From NCBI GenBank assembly GCA_021792365.1, contig JAJYUT010000008.1, positions 186,001-250,000 of the forward strand: a stretch of DNA of 64,000 nucleotides. The letters run 5' to 3'. The position numbers and the translations under genes are program-made. This document shows, one piece after another, positions 53,283 to 62,429 of this stretch (position 1 is its first letter; every line of letters starts with the position of its first letter). The DNA comes from Pseudomonadota bacterium. GTDB lineage: Bacteria; Pseudomonadota; Alphaproteobacteria; Dongiales; Dongiaceae. The notes under the pieces are model-generated. The model ran no database searches. It was not told the DNA's origin and saw only the letters and a program-made list of their open reading frames with translations.

Positions 53283-54228
53283 GAACCAACCACTGACGCG
53301 CTGGCGCCCGCCCCATGGAATCAGCGTCACCGACCTCGGTTTCGCCATGGCCGTATTGCTGCTCATCGCCTTTGCCAGCATCGCAACGGATACGTTCCTG
53401 ACCGAGCGCAATCTGGTCAGCATGTCGCGACAGATCGTCACCAACGGGCTCCTCAGTCTCGGGATGTTGCTGGTGATCCTGACCGGCGGCATCGACTTGT
53501 CGGTGGGATCTGTCGTCGCCTTCGCCGGTCTGCTGGCAACCGGTCTCCAGGCGCACATGCCTTGGCCGCTGGCAATCCTGGTCGCCCTGATGATGGGCCT
53601 CGCGGTCGGAGCCGTTAACGGCTTTCTCGTCGCGCACTGCCGCCTGCAGGCATTCATCGCGACCTTGGCTACAATGGGGAGCCTGCGCGGTCTTCTGTAC
53701 ATGTACTCCGACACGCCGCAATATCCCGTCGACCCGCTGTTTCGAAGCCTGCTCGGCGGCGGTTTCATCGGGCCGCTGCCGGTGCCGACACTGCTGTTCG
53801 CTCTGGCCTTGCCGATCGTCTGGTTCTACCTCAACCACACGGTCTCCGGCCGCGCGGTCTACGCGATCGGCGTCAACGCCGAGGCGGTGCGTCTTGCCGG
53901 CATCAACGCGCGCCGGCATGTCATGGCCGCCTACATGGCCTCCGGCTGTCTCGCTGCGTTGGCCGGGGTGCTGCTCGCGTCGCGAGTGGGTGTGGCGCAG
54001 CCGAGCGTGGGTGTCGGCTATGAGCTCGATGCGATCGCTGCAGTCGTGATTGGCGGCGGCATTCTGGGTGGTGGGGGCGGGACCGTCATCGGCGTTCTGG
54101 GCGGCGTCCTCGCGCTGGCGGCGGTCGACAACGTCCTCAATCTCTTCAACGTGGAATCGTACTACCAGCAATTCCTGAAAGGGCTGATCATCCTGGTCGC
54201 GGTTCTGGCCAGGCGCAAGAAGGTCTGA
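53275..54228 (+). CDS. CUT2 sugar ABC transporter permease (RbsC-like)
   Basis: A 317-residue, strongly hydrophobic permease. 'LVILTGGIDLSVGSVVAFAG' and 'GYELDAIAAVVIGGGILGG' are the signature segments of the RbsC/BPD_transp_2 family. It forms a homodimer channel. ATG 53275 overlaps the ATPase stop by eight bases; the longer frame to 53230 is not needed. Confidence 0.92.
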   Translation: MDKNQPLTRWRPPHGISVTDLGFAMAVLLLIAFASIATDTFLTERNLVSMSRQIVTNGLLSLGMLLVILTGGIDLSVGSVVAFAGLLATGLQAHMPWPLAILVALMMGLAVGAVNGFLVAHCRLQAFIATLATMGSLRGLLYMYSDTPQYPVDPLFRSLLGGGFIGPLPVPTLLFALALPIVWFYLNHTVSGRAVYAIGVNAEAVRLAGINARRHVMAAYMASGCLAALAGVLLASRVGVAQPSVGVGYELDAIAAVVIGGGILGGGGGTVIGVLGGVLALAAVDNVLNLFNVESYYQQFLKGLIILVAVLARRKKV

Positions 54229-54249
54229 CACCAAGCAAGGGAGGTACTG

Positions 54250-55194
54250 ATGAAGCAGATCGGAAGAATCCTGGTTGCCGGCGCGTTGGCACTGTCAGCC
54301 TGGGCGGGTGCGGCGCAAGCCAAGGAGATCAAGATTGGAATCGTAAACCTGTCGCTGTGCTGCGCCTATTTCGTCGGCATGGATGCGGCGATCAAGGACG
54401 AAGCCGAGGCCTTTCCAAACGTGAAGGTGATTTCCACCGATGCCAAGGGCGATGTTGCAAAGCTCACCTCGAACGTCGAGGACGTGCTGAGCCAGAAGGT
54501 CGACGGAATCATCATCAGCGGCGCCTGGATCGAAGCGGCACCTGAGGCGCTGGATGCGATCAAGGCCGCCGGGGTGCCGGTGGTGCTGGTCGATCGCATG
54601 CTCAAGGGGGGCGACTTCACCAGCTGGATTGGCCCCGACAACGCGGCGATCGGTGCGGGCATCGGCGACTATATCGTCAAGCGGCTGAACGGCAAGGGCA
54701 CGCTGGTGATCCTGCGCGGCGGGCCGGCCGATAACTCCATCGGCCTCGGTCGCACCAACGGCGTGCTCTCGAAGGTCGATCAGACGGAAATCAAGGTCGA
54801 GAAGGCGCCCGACTTCGGCGGCTGGGCGGTCGATGGCGGCTTCAAGCTGATGGAGGACATGCTGACGAAGCATCCCAAGATCGACGCGGTGTTCTGCGAG
54901 AATGACTCGATGTGCCAAGGCGCGCAGAAGGCCATCAATGATGCCGGCCGTAGTGGAGAGATGTTCCTGACCTCGGTCGATGGCGAGAAGGGAACGCTCA
55001 AGGAGATCATGACCGAGGGGACCAACTACGCCGCCACCGGCCTCAACAACTCCGACATGATCGGTCGCGCGAGCTTTCACCGGCTGATGGCAATACTGGC
55101 GGGTGCCGAGCCGCCGCATGAGACTGTGTTGCCCTCACCTATCATTACCAAGGACAATGCGATCAAGTATTACGACCCGAACAGCGTCTTCTGA
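54250..55194 (+). CDS. CUT2 sugar ABC transporter substrate-binding protein (RbsB-like)
   Basis: A 314-residue periplasmic-binding-protein-4-type protein with a Sec signal (MKQIGRILVAGALALSAWAG, cut near AQAKE). The mature protein starts 'KIGIVNLSLCCAYFVGMDAA' and has the ribose-family segments 'DGIIISGAWIEAAPEALDAI' and 'AVFCENDSMCQGAQKAI'. Four Cys residues are present, including a CC pair near the N-terminus, which is uncommon for the family. GGGAGG lies before ATG 54250. It is the last gene of the operon and is followed by a hairpin. Confidence 0.92.
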   Translation: MKQIGRILVAGALALSAWAGAAQAKEIKIGIVNLSLCCAYFVGMDAAIKDEAEAFPNVKVISTDAKGDVAKLTSNVEDVLSQKVDGIIISGAWIEAAPEALDAIKAAGVPVVLVDRMLKGGDFTSWIGPDNAAIGAGIGDYIVKRLNGKGTLVILRGGPADNSIGLGRTNGVLSKVDQTEIKVEKAPDFGGWAVDGGFKLMEDMLTKHPKIDAVFCENDSMCQGAQKAINDAGRSGEMFLTSVDGEKGTLKEIMTEGTNYAATGLNNSDMIGRASFHRLMAILAGAEPPHETVLPSPIITKDNAIKYYDPNSVF

Positions 55195-55215
55195 CGCTCC
55201 GGCCATCGAAGGCGA

Positions 55216-55239
55216 GGGGCAGGCGATTGGACCTGCCCC
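55216..55239 (+). terminator. Probable terminator of the sugar-import operon
   Basis: The stem GGGGCAGG (55216-55223) and CCTGCCCC (55232-55239) encloses an 8-base loop, starting 21 bases after the rbsB-like stop. The following CGCTTCGTTCT is only weakly T-rich. Confidence 0.5.
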
Positions 55240-55401
55240 CGCTTCGTTCTGGAAACGGGTCATGGCATGGGCGATACCGCGGCGCGAAACGCAGCATAAC
55301 TTGGCCGGTCCGGCAAGATTGGCTACTCCGTGTGATTGCCGAGAAGATCTCGTGCTCCGGCCTGAGTCTCGCAAGGCTGCTCGACCGCGTGCGATCACCA
55401 C

Positions 55402-56637
55402 TTAAGTTTGTCCTACGGCATCATAGGCAAAGTGACGCAGCCAAACTTCCGTTCGAGATCTGTTGCGCGCTTCGTAGTCTCGGATTGCGTGCCCGAGATC
55501 ACCAAAAGCTAGCGTTTCTGTGTCAGCGCCGATCTCGGTCAGCCGCATCGTGTACCAGGCGGTGATCCCGCCCTCCGGGGCATCGGAAAATCTGGGAAAG
55601 AGCGGTTCGGGCTTCCGATCTGCTTTCCAGAGGTCTGGAAGTGAAGGCTCAAGGACGAGCGCGCGCGCAAGACCGACGATATCAACCGCACCACTTGTCA
55701 CAGCGTCCTCGGCCTGGGCGCGTGTCTTGAAACCACCTGTCAGCATAAGGGGCTTGGTCGTTTCGGCGCGGGCGCGCTTTGCGAACTCGAGGAAGTAGGG
55801 TCCGCGGCCCGTTCCGTCGGAGGCGGACTTTGCTCCGGGGAAGTAGGTCCCGCCGCTGATGTCGATCAGGTCGATCGAAGACCGGTCTAGCGCAGCCACC
55901 ACCTTGAGCGCGTCTTCCTTGTCCAACCCGCCCTCAAGCTGGTCTGAGGAGTTGAGTTTCACGGCGATGGGGAAATCCGGCCCGACAGCTGCGCGAGTTG
56001 CTTCGATAGCTTCCAGCAGAGGACGCATACGATTGGCGATTGCCCCTCCGTATGCGTCGCTGCGCTTGTTGAACAGCGGCGATAGGAACTGGCTAAGCAA
56101 GAATCCGTGCGCCGCGTGAATCTGCACACCGCCGAAACCGGCCTGCTGTGCCAACCAAGCTGTTCTTGCAAACTCTGACGGTAACTTGCGAAGTTCATCC
56201 AATGTTATTTCCTCGCAGCGCAGACCCGGCAGATCCAAGGCACTCGGGCCCTTGGGGTTACTGGTCGGCGCGTATGCAAGCGCTCCGGCGTGACCGAGTT
56301 GCAGCCAGAGCTTGGTGCCGTTTCCGCCGCCATATAGGGCAAGTTCCCGGAACCGGTGAAGGTCGGAGGCGTCGTTAAGTACCAAGTTGCCGGGGTTCTC
56401 GGCGTAACCGGCGGTGAGTTGAACCTCACCGATTATCGATATGGCCACCCCACCTGCGGCCCAGCGCTGATACAGCCTGATCTGTTCCGCTGTCGGGTGG
56501 CCGGTCCCGTCGCCCAAGGAATCCGACATCGCTGATTTCGCAATCCGGTTTTTCAGGGCTAAACCGCAAGGCAGCTGCAGCGGCTTGAACAGAGTTCCAC
56601 GGTGTTGCATGTCAAGTTCCACGACTGGGCGCGGCAT
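55402..56637 (-). CDS. NADH:flavin oxidoreductase (old yellow enzyme family)
   Basis: A 411-residue FMN-binding TIM-barrel of the old-yellow-enzyme type. 'LFKPLQLPCGLALKNRIAKS' starts the barrel. 'LWLQLGHAGALAY' and 'GVQIHAAHGFLLSQFLSP' (with the His pair) and 'YGGAIANRMRPLLEAIEA' are family blocks. It reduces the C=C bond of enones or other substrates with NAD(P)H. The start is unsure: ATG 56637 (MPRPVV), ATG 56610 (MQHRG, with a weak GGAAC) and 56694 are all possible. The substrate is unknown. Confidence 0.88.
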   Translation of the reverse strand: MPRPVVELDMQHRGTLFKPLQLPCGLALKNRIAKSAMSDSLGDGTGHPTAEQIRLYQRWAAGGVAISIIGEVQLTAGYAENPGNLVLNDASDLHRFRELALYGGGNGTKLWLQLGHAGALAYAPTSNPKGPSALDLPGLRCEEITLDELRKLPSEFARTAWLAQQAGFGGVQIHAAHGFLLSQFLSPLFNKRSDAYGGAIANRMRPLLEAIEATRAAVGPDFPIAVKLNSSDQLEGGLDKEDALKVVAALDRSSIDLIDISGGTYFPGAKSASDGTGRGPYFLEFAKRARAETTKPLMLTGGFKTRAQAEDAVTSGAVDIVGLARALVLEPSLPDLWKADRKPEPLFPRFSDAPEGGITAWYTMRLTEIGADTETLAFGDLGHAIRDYEARNRSRTEVWLRHFAYDAVGQT

Positions 56638-56733
56638 TGCGCCGAACGTATCGCGCGCCGCGCGCGTGACGCGCAGCCGGGCTCTTGGCTCCAACGCGCC
56701 CTCGTATGGCGGCTCCGGTGATGCTGGCCGACT

Positions 56734-57156
56734 TCATGGTTTGTCCGGAAAGACCAGCTCCCGTTCACCGGTGTCCAGAACGAAGATCGCCAGCAGCTTC
56801 GCCGGCTCTGTCTGGCTGGCGTTGCGCGAGACGCGGTGATGCGCGCCGGGCACTTCGTGCCAGCCTTCGCCGGCGCGGTAGCGGCGCGGTTCCTCGTCGC
56901 CGATGGCGCTCAGAATCTCGCCCGACAGGACATAAGCATAGATGAAGGACGATTTGGGATGGGTGTGTGACGGACTTGCGGCGCCAGGCCCATACAGCAC
57001 CTCGAGCGCAGTGAGCGACTTGCCGGGAACATTGGGCAACTCGTATTCAAAGACGGGGATCACCGTCTCCTGGAGCGCGGTCGTTCCGTCGGCATGGGTC
57101 GGGACGGATAAGGCGGCGAGAAGGGTGGCGCCGGCGGCAAGGATGATCCGGTTCAT
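56734..57156 (-). CDS. Secreted cupin-domain protein (copy 2)
   Basis: A 140-residue protein with a signal peptide (MNRIILAAGATLLAALSVPT, cut near HADG) and a cupin with 'HTHPKSSFIYAYVLSGEI' and 'VPGAHHRVSRNASQTEPAKL'. It is a paralogue of the secreted cupin at 25030-25455, sharing ELPNVPGKS and the HTHPKS-FIYA block. I start it at ATG 57156 (GGAGC upstream). It is 22 bases after the AhpD-like gene and likely in the same transcript. Confidence 0.87.
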   Translation of the reverse strand: MNRIILAAGATLLAALSVPTHADGTTALQETVIPVFEYELPNVPGKSLTALEVLYGPGAASPSHTHPKSSFIYAYVLSGEILSAIGDEEPRRYRAGEGWHEVPGAHHRVSRNASQTEPAKLLAIFVLDTGERELVFPDKP

Positions 57157-57178
57157 GGTGGTTGCTCCGTCTTCTTGG

Positions 57179-57631
57179 TTAAGGTTTGGCGGCGGCCGGA
57201 GTAGCGCGGAAGCTGATCGCCATCCGGTTATAGGCATTCATCAGCGCGATCGAGATCGTGAGGTCGGCGAGCTGCTTCTGGTCGAGCGCCGCGGCCGCGG
57301 CCTCATACTCCGCTTGCGGGACACCCGTTTCGGCGACGCGGGTCACTGTCTCGGCCCAAGCGAGCGCGGCGCGCTCGGTCGCATCGAACAGGGCGCCGCC
57401 CTCGCACCAAGCCGGCAACAGGACGAGCTTCTCGATTGCGACGCCATCCTGCAGCAGGTCGCGGGAATGCAGGTCGATGCAATAGGCGCAGCCGTTGATC
57501 TGCGAGACTCGCAGGTAGATGAGGTCGATCAAGGTCTTCGGCAGGCCGCATTGCTTGACATAATTATAGACCCCGCCGAGCGCCTTCATGCCGGCCGGTG
57601 CGGCGGTGTTGTAATCCATGCGGTTGGTCAT
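57179..57631 (-). CDS. Carboxymuconolactone decarboxylase / AhpD-like protein
   Basis: A 150-residue all-helical protein with the AhpD-core C-x-x-C motif in 'QINGCAYCIDLHSRDLL' and a conserved downstream His. AhpD-like proteins act in peroxide defence as thiol oxidoreductases; others are true decarboxylases. AGGAG precedes ATG 57631. It neighbours a secreted cupin, as is common in alphaproteobacteria. Confidence 0.92.
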   Translation of the reverse strand: MTNRMDYNTAAPAGMKALGGVYNYVKQCGLPKTLIDLIYLRVSQINGCAYCIDLHSRDLLQDGVAIEKLVLLPAWCEGGALFDATERAALAWAETVTRVAETGVPQAEYEAAAAALDQKQLADLTISIALMNAYNRMAISFRATPAAAKP

Positions 57632-57900
57632 CGAAAGCTCCTGTTCAACAGCGCGTATTCGACACTATCGGAGTGAAATCCCTTGCCCGCCGCGCTTGCC
57701 GCTCCCGCCGACGATGTGGCTGCGGCCTCTCGTACTGGCGCGGCGGCGTTCCGCTCGAACATCCAATGAGCAGGGCCGGAGAACGTGACATCGAGGGCCA
57801 GAACCTTGCGGCGACTTGCGCGCTGTTGGACATTGGCCGCCGCGCGGGCAATTTTCCGGTCGGATCACGGCAGGCATCCTCCCAAGTTCGAGGCGGGCGA
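57632..57900. other. Intergenic stretch, nothing supported
   Basis: About 270 bases between the AhpD-like and HATPase-like genes. Open frames exist but all look like chance; no hairpin or operator stands out. Confidence 0.4.
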
Positions 57901-58638
57901 TCACGCAGTGAACCACGCCATCGTGGCGGTTCCGCCCAGCGCGGAACGGTGATACGAGATCTCGGCCCCGAGCACGCCACCCAATTGGCCGATGACCCGG
58001 CAACTCGCGCGCGAATCGAAACGCAGGCCGCTGCCGCTGTCTTCGATGAGGAGTAGCGCCGCGCCGCCGCCATCGGGCGCCAGCGCGATGGAGAGGAGAG
58101 GCTCCTCGCAGCTATCGAACGCATGGAACAGCGTCTGCGTCACCACTTCCATCGCCATAAGGACCAGGGCGCGCCGCCGACAGGCCGAGAGGGCGATCCG
58201 CTCGCAGGAAGTGTTCAACACGATCGGGCCGAGCGCCGGGCGGAACAAGGCGGCCAGGCAGGTGCAAATCTCGCATAGCAGTTCGGAGCAGGGCAGCAGC
58301 GCGTCATCGTCGCCGATCTCGAGCTCCCGCAGGCCCGCGGCGAGTTGGTTCGCGCAGGCAAGCTCGCTCCGGTAGCTCACCGGCTGCTGCGAGCGGTTCC
58401 ATCTGTGATACTCCAGCAGCATGGCGAGTTGGCACATGTTCCGCGACCTGTTCATCGCCTCGGCAGCCCAAAGCGGCTGCAGCGACGACGGCCCTCCACA
58501 GGCGAAGGGGCTGGCCGCATCGAACAGAACACCGAGAAGAGACCCTCGCCTTGGCAACATGGGGCCGGTCGAATCAACTGCCCATGCGTTCAGGTCCGGA
58601 TACAGTGTGATCAACTCCGCCATGTGACCGTCTCTCAT
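57901..58638 (-). CDS. Orphan HATPase-like protein (histidine-kinase ATPase fold)
   Basis: A 245-residue protein with an ATPase-like C-terminal half: an N-box-like 'VLMAMEVVTQTLFHAFDS' and G1-like 'LIEDSGSGLRFDSRASCRVI' followed by 'GGVLGAEISYHRSALGGTA'. The N-terminal half has 'QLAMLLEYHRWNRSQQPVSY', whose His could be a phospho-acceptor, but no clear HisKA. It lacks membrane segments. I start it at ATG 58638 (GGGAG upstream). It may be a cytoplasmic sensor kinase of an uncommon subtype or an anti-sigma-like regulator. Confidence 0.7.
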   Translation of the reverse strand: MRDGHMAELITLYPDLNAWAVDSTGPMLPRRGSLLGVLFDAASPFACGGPSSLQPLWAAEAMNRSRNMCQLAMLLEYHRWNRSQQPVSYRSELACANQLAAGLRELEIGDDDALLPCSELLCEICTCLAALFRPALGPIVLNTSCERIALSACRRRALVLMAMEVVTQTLFHAFDSCEEPLLSIALAPDGGGAALLLIEDSGSGLRFDSRASCRVIGQLGGVLGAEISYHRSALGGTATMAWFTA

Positions 58639-58741
58639 CGTCAACTCCCGAAACTTGAAATTGGCAGATGGTGCGAGTCTAAGTCGAAACACAGGCACCG
58701 CCTCGTTAAACGTTGTGAAGCGTTGGATGAGTGCCGTGCGG

Positions 58742-59065
58742 CTATGGCCGGCCGCTTCCGACCAAGCCATGATGCCTCAGCTCGTAGAGCTCGGCTCTGT
58801 TGGCGAATCCTTTCAAGTCGAACGATCCGATGGAGTTTGTTCGCCCCTCGCCGAGCAACGCGGCAAACGCCTCGGACAGCAGGATCGGGCGATCGACGAT
58901 TGCGCACATGCCCTGGATAAGGCCGAGGAGACTGACGCCGCGGCGGACAACGGTGAAGTCCAGTCGGTCGGTGGCTCCAATATTGCCGTAGCTGACGTTG
59001 CCGTGATGCAGGGCGATGCCGGCCGCCAGACTTGCATCCTGCAGCGCGACGGCCGGCGAGGCGGT
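58742..59065 (-). pseudogene. Class III adenylate/guanylate cyclase, C-terminal fragment
   Basis: On the minus strand the frame from 59065 to the stop at 58742 reads 'LQDASLAAGIALHHGNVSYG', 'NIGATDRLDFTVVRRGVSL', 'RPILLSEAFAALLGE' and 'SIGSFDLKGFANRAELYEL'. This is the end of a class III cyclase domain (the G-x-V-x-YGNIG, RLDFTV and SF.LKG... blocks). A stop codon precedes it and no start is present. The metal-binding aspartates of the first part are missing, so it is a broken remnant with no cyclase activity expected. Its intact part would have had about 200 more residues upstream, where the RND gene now ends. Confidence 0.7.
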
Positions 59066-59162
59066 TCAGGACTATCGCCGCCCGCACCGCGGCAGCGGCG
59101 GCGCGCCATTGAGCCAGCCGATGAGCGCCTGCACTGGCGCGGCGGTATCGGGCGCATCCATG

Positions 59163-62100
59163 CTAGGCATTGCCGCCGCGGGCATCGCCGGCAACAGGCT
59201 CGACGCCTTGAACCGGCGCGGGCAATGCCGTCGGCATCGATTGCAGCTTGGCGCCGGAACGGCGCAGCCGCCCAAGCCTCGCGGCGACGGAACGGACCAG
59301 GACATAGAAGGTCGGCGTGAACAGCAATCCGAACAAGGTCACGCCCAGCATGCCGGCGAAGACCGCTGTGCCCAGGGATTGGCGCATTTCCGAGCCCGCG
59401 CCTTGCGCGATGACGAGGGGCACCACGCCGAAGATGAAGGCGAAGGAGGTCATGAGGATCGGGCGCAAGCGCGTGCGGGCCGCTGAGATGGCCGCCTCTG
59501 CGAGGGTCTCTCCCGCGTCTTCGGCCTGCTTGGCGAATTCCACGATCAGGATGGCGTTCTTGGCCGCCAGGCCCACCAGTACAATGAGACCGATATCGAC
59601 GAGGATGTTGCGGTCGAAGTCGCGATAGGTGACGCCGATCATCGCGGCCAGGATGCACATCGGCACGATCAGGATGACCGCGATCGGCAAGGTCCAGCTT
59701 TCATAAAGAGCCGCCAGCAGAAGGAAGACGAACAGGACGGCGAGCCCGAAGGCGACGATGGCCGTGTTGCCGGCGAGTTTTTCCTGCAGCGCGATTTCGG
59801 TCCATTCGAAGCCGAATCCATGCGGCAGCTGCGCCGCCTCCGCCGCTTCGACCGCGGCAATGCCCTCGCCCGAGGAAAAGCCGCGCGCGAGGCTGACCTG
59901 GAGTTCAGCGGCGGGGAAGAGGTTGTAACGGGTGACCCGGAACGGGCCGGTCGAATCCTTGAGCGTCGCGACCGATCCGATCGGAACCATTTCTCCGGAA
60001 GCGTTCCGGGTCTTCAGATTGGCGAGATCCCGGGTCGACAGACGGAAGGAATTGTCCGCCTGGGCATTCACCTGATAGGTGCGCCCGAGCAGATTGAAGT
60101 CGTTGATATAGGCGGACCCCATGTAGACGGAGAGCGCCTCGAACACGCGGGAGATCGGGACACCGAGCAGTTCCGCTTTTGTGCGGTCCACATCGGCATA
60201 GATCTGCGGCGTACGCGTATTGAACAGCGTAAAGGCTTGGGTGAACCCCGGATTGGCGCTGACCGCGCCGACAAGGTCCCAGGCGGCGTTCTCGAGTGCC
60301 GGAAGACCCCGCCCAGCCCGGTCCTGAACATAGCCCTTGAGCCCGCCACCCGTGCCGATGCCGGGGACGGAAGGGGGCTCGAGCACGAACACGAAGGCAT
60401 CCGTCAACACCGCGAGCTGCTCCCGCACATCGGCCAGAATCTTGGCAGCGGTCAGGTCCTCCTTGACGCGCTCCTCGAAGGGCTTGAGGACGATGAAGAT
60501 CACGCCGGTATTGGTCGCGTTGGTGAAGGTTGCCCCATCGAACCCGACGAAAGGATCGACATGTTTGACGCCCTTCCGCTCGAGAATGATCTCGGCCGCT
60601 CGCCGCAGCACCTTGTCCGTGCGATTCAGAGACGCGCCCGGCGGCAATTGGAAGGCCGCGATCAGATAGCCGCGGTCGAGCTGCGGGATGAGGCCGGTCG
60701 GCGTCTTGATCAGATAGTCCACGGTTAGGCAGATCAATCCACCATAGATGACGAGCAGGAGGACGCCCCTTCTGATCGACCAACGGGTGAGGCGCGCATA
60801 CTCCAGGCTGAGACGCTCGAATGTTCGATTAAAGGCGGCGAAGCACCAATGCACCGGAAACAGGAGGCGATCAGCCCATCCTGCCCGCGTCGTCGCCCCA
60901 TGGTGGGCCTTCAGGAGAATCGCCGCCAGCGCAGGCGACAAGGTCAGGGAGACAAAGGCGGAAATGAGCGTCGCGCCGGCGATGGTGATGGCGAACTGTC
61001 GGTAGAAGGCGCCCTGCAACCCACTGATATAGGCTGCGGGAATGAAGACCGCGCAGAGGACGAGCGCGATCGCGACCAGTGCGCCGCCGACCTCGTCCAT
61101 CGTCTTGTGGGCCGCCTCCGTGGGACCCATGCCCTGTGCCAAATAGCGCTCCACGTTCTCAACCACCACGATCGCATCGTCGACCACGATCCCGATGGCG
61201 AGGACGATGCCGAAGAGCGAGAGCGTGTTGAAGGTCAGCCCCGTGCCGCTCATGATCAGGAAGCAGCCGATCAGGGAGACGGGGATCGCCAGGATCGGGA
61301 TGATCGCCGCGCGCCAGGTTTGGAGAAATATGATCACGACGATTACGACCAGGCCCGCCGCCTCAAGCAGCGTGGCCACCACGGCATCGACCGATTCCTG
61401 GATGAACTCCGTCGGATTATAGACGATCCGGTGGTCGAGGCCCGGCGGGAAGTCCTTGTGCACATCGTCCATGACCGCCTTCACGCCCGCTGCCGTGGCA
61501 AGCGCATTGGAGCCGGGCCGCTGGTAGATCAGCAGAGCGGTGGCGGGATCGCGATCCAGATAGGTGTTGATCGTGTAATCCTGCGCCCCGAGTTCCACAC
61601 GGGCTACGTCGCGCACCCGCACATAACCGTCGGCATCGGCGCGGATGACGATCTCGCCGAACTGCTCCGGATCCTTCAGCCGGCCCAGCGTCTGGACCGA
61701 GAGCTGGAACGCGCCCAGTGGTTCGGCAGGCGGCTGGTTGATGGCGCCTGCGGCGACCTGCAGGTTGGCGGCCTGTAGCGCGGCCACCACCTCGCCGGCG
61801 GTCAATCCCCGCGCCGCCACCTTGCCCGGGTCGAGCCACACGCGCATCGAGTAGTCTCGGGCGCCGAGAATCGCCACGTTTCCGACGCCGTCGACGCGGG
61901 ACAGCGCGTCCTTCACATACAGCGTCGCATAGTTGGAGATGTAGTTGTGATCGCGCGAGCCATCCGGCGAGTTCATGTGAACGACCATCATCAGGTCTGG
62001 CGACGCCTTCTCGACCGTTACGCCCTGCCGGATCACCTCCTGCGGCAGGCGAGGCGTCGCGATGGCAACGCGGTTCTGCACGAGGACCTGGGCCTTGTCG

Positions 62101-62405
62101 ACATCCGTGCCGGGCTTGAACACGACGTCGATGGAAAGCTTGCCGTCGCCGGTCGATTGCGAGGTCATGTAGAGCATGTCGTCGACGCCGTTGATCTTCT
62201 GCTCGAGCGGCGTCGCGACCGTCTCCGCTATGACCTCTGCCGATGCGCCGGGGTAGTAGGTCGAGACATTGACGGTAGGAGGAGCGATGTCGGGGTATTC
62301 GGCGACCGGCAGGGCGCGCTGTGCAATGGCGCCCGCGATGGTCAGCAGGATGGACAGCACCGCGGCGAAGACCGGCCGCTCGATGAAGAAGTGGGACATG
62401 CGCAT
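59163..62405 (-). CDS. RND efflux pump inner-membrane transporter (HAE1/AcrB-like)
   Basis: A 1080-residue HAE1-family transporter with 12 membrane helices and two large periplasmic loops. 'FFIERPVFAAVLSILLTIAG' and 'LPVAEYPDIAPPTVNVSTYY' mark the start. The proton-relay Asp pair is in 'GIVVDDAIVVVENVERYL' (helix 4). GGAGG precedes ATG 62405; a second ATG at 62399 is possible. It pumps hydrophobic drugs using the proton gradient. The adaptor gene is upstream in the same operon. No outer-membrane channel gene is in the window. Confidence 0.95.
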   Translation of the reverse strand: MRMSHFFIERPVFAAVLSILLTIAGAIAQRALPVAEYPDIAPPTVNVSTYYPGASAEVIAETVATPLEQKINGVDDMLYMTSQSTGDGKLSIDVVFKPGTDVDKAQVLVQNRVAIATPRLPQEVIRQGVTVEKASPDLMMVVHMNSPDGSRDHNYISNYATLYVKDALSRVDGVGNVAILGARDYSMRVWLDPGKVAARGLTAGEVVAALQAANLQVAAGAINQPPAEPLGAFQLSVQTLGRLKDPEQFGEIVIRADADGYVRVRDVARVELGAQDYTINTYLDRDPATALLIYQRPGSNALATAAGVKAVMDDVHKDFPPGLDHRIVYNPTEFIQESVDAVVATLLEAAGLVVIVVIIFLQTWRAAIIPILAIPVSLIGCFLIMSGTGLTFNTLSLFGIVLAIGIVVDDAIVVVENVERYLAQGMGPTEAAHKTMDEVGGALVAIALVLCAVFIPAAYISGLQGAFYRQFAITIAGATLISAFVSLTLSPALAAILLKAHHGATTRAGWADRLLFPVHWCFAAFNRTFERLSLEYARLTRWSIRRGVLLLVIYGGLICLTVDYLIKTPTGLIPQLDRGYLIAAFQLPPGASLNRTDKVLRRAAEIILERKGVKHVDPFVGFDGATFTNATNTGVIFIVLKPFEERVKEDLTAAKILADVREQLAVLTDAFVFVLEPPSVPGIGTGGGLKGYVQDRAGRGLPALENAAWDLVGAVSANPGFTQAFTLFNTRTPQIYADVDRTKAELLGVPISRVFEALSVYMGSAYINDFNLLGRTYQVNAQADNSFRLSTRDLANLKTRNASGEMVPIGSVATLKDSTGPFRVTRYNLFPAAELQVSLARGFSSGEGIAAVEAAEAAQLPHGFGFEWTEIALQEKLAGNTAIVAFGLAVLFVFLLLAALYESWTLPIAVILIVPMCILAAMIGVTYRDFDRNILVDIGLIVLVGLAAKNAILIVEFAKQAEDAGETLAEAAISAARTRLRPILMTSFAFIFGVVPLVIAQGAGSEMRQSLGTAVFAGMLGVTLFGLLFTPTFYVLVRSVAARLGRLRRSGAKLQSMPTALPAPVQGVEPVAGDARGGNA

Positions 62406-62429
62406 GGCTTCTGTCCTCCGCTATCTCAA

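Noticed and set aside
58655-59320. 221-codon plus-strand frame opposite the cyclase fragment
   Set aside because: It is the mirror of the minus-strand cyclase remnant and of the RND C-terminus and has no domain of its own.
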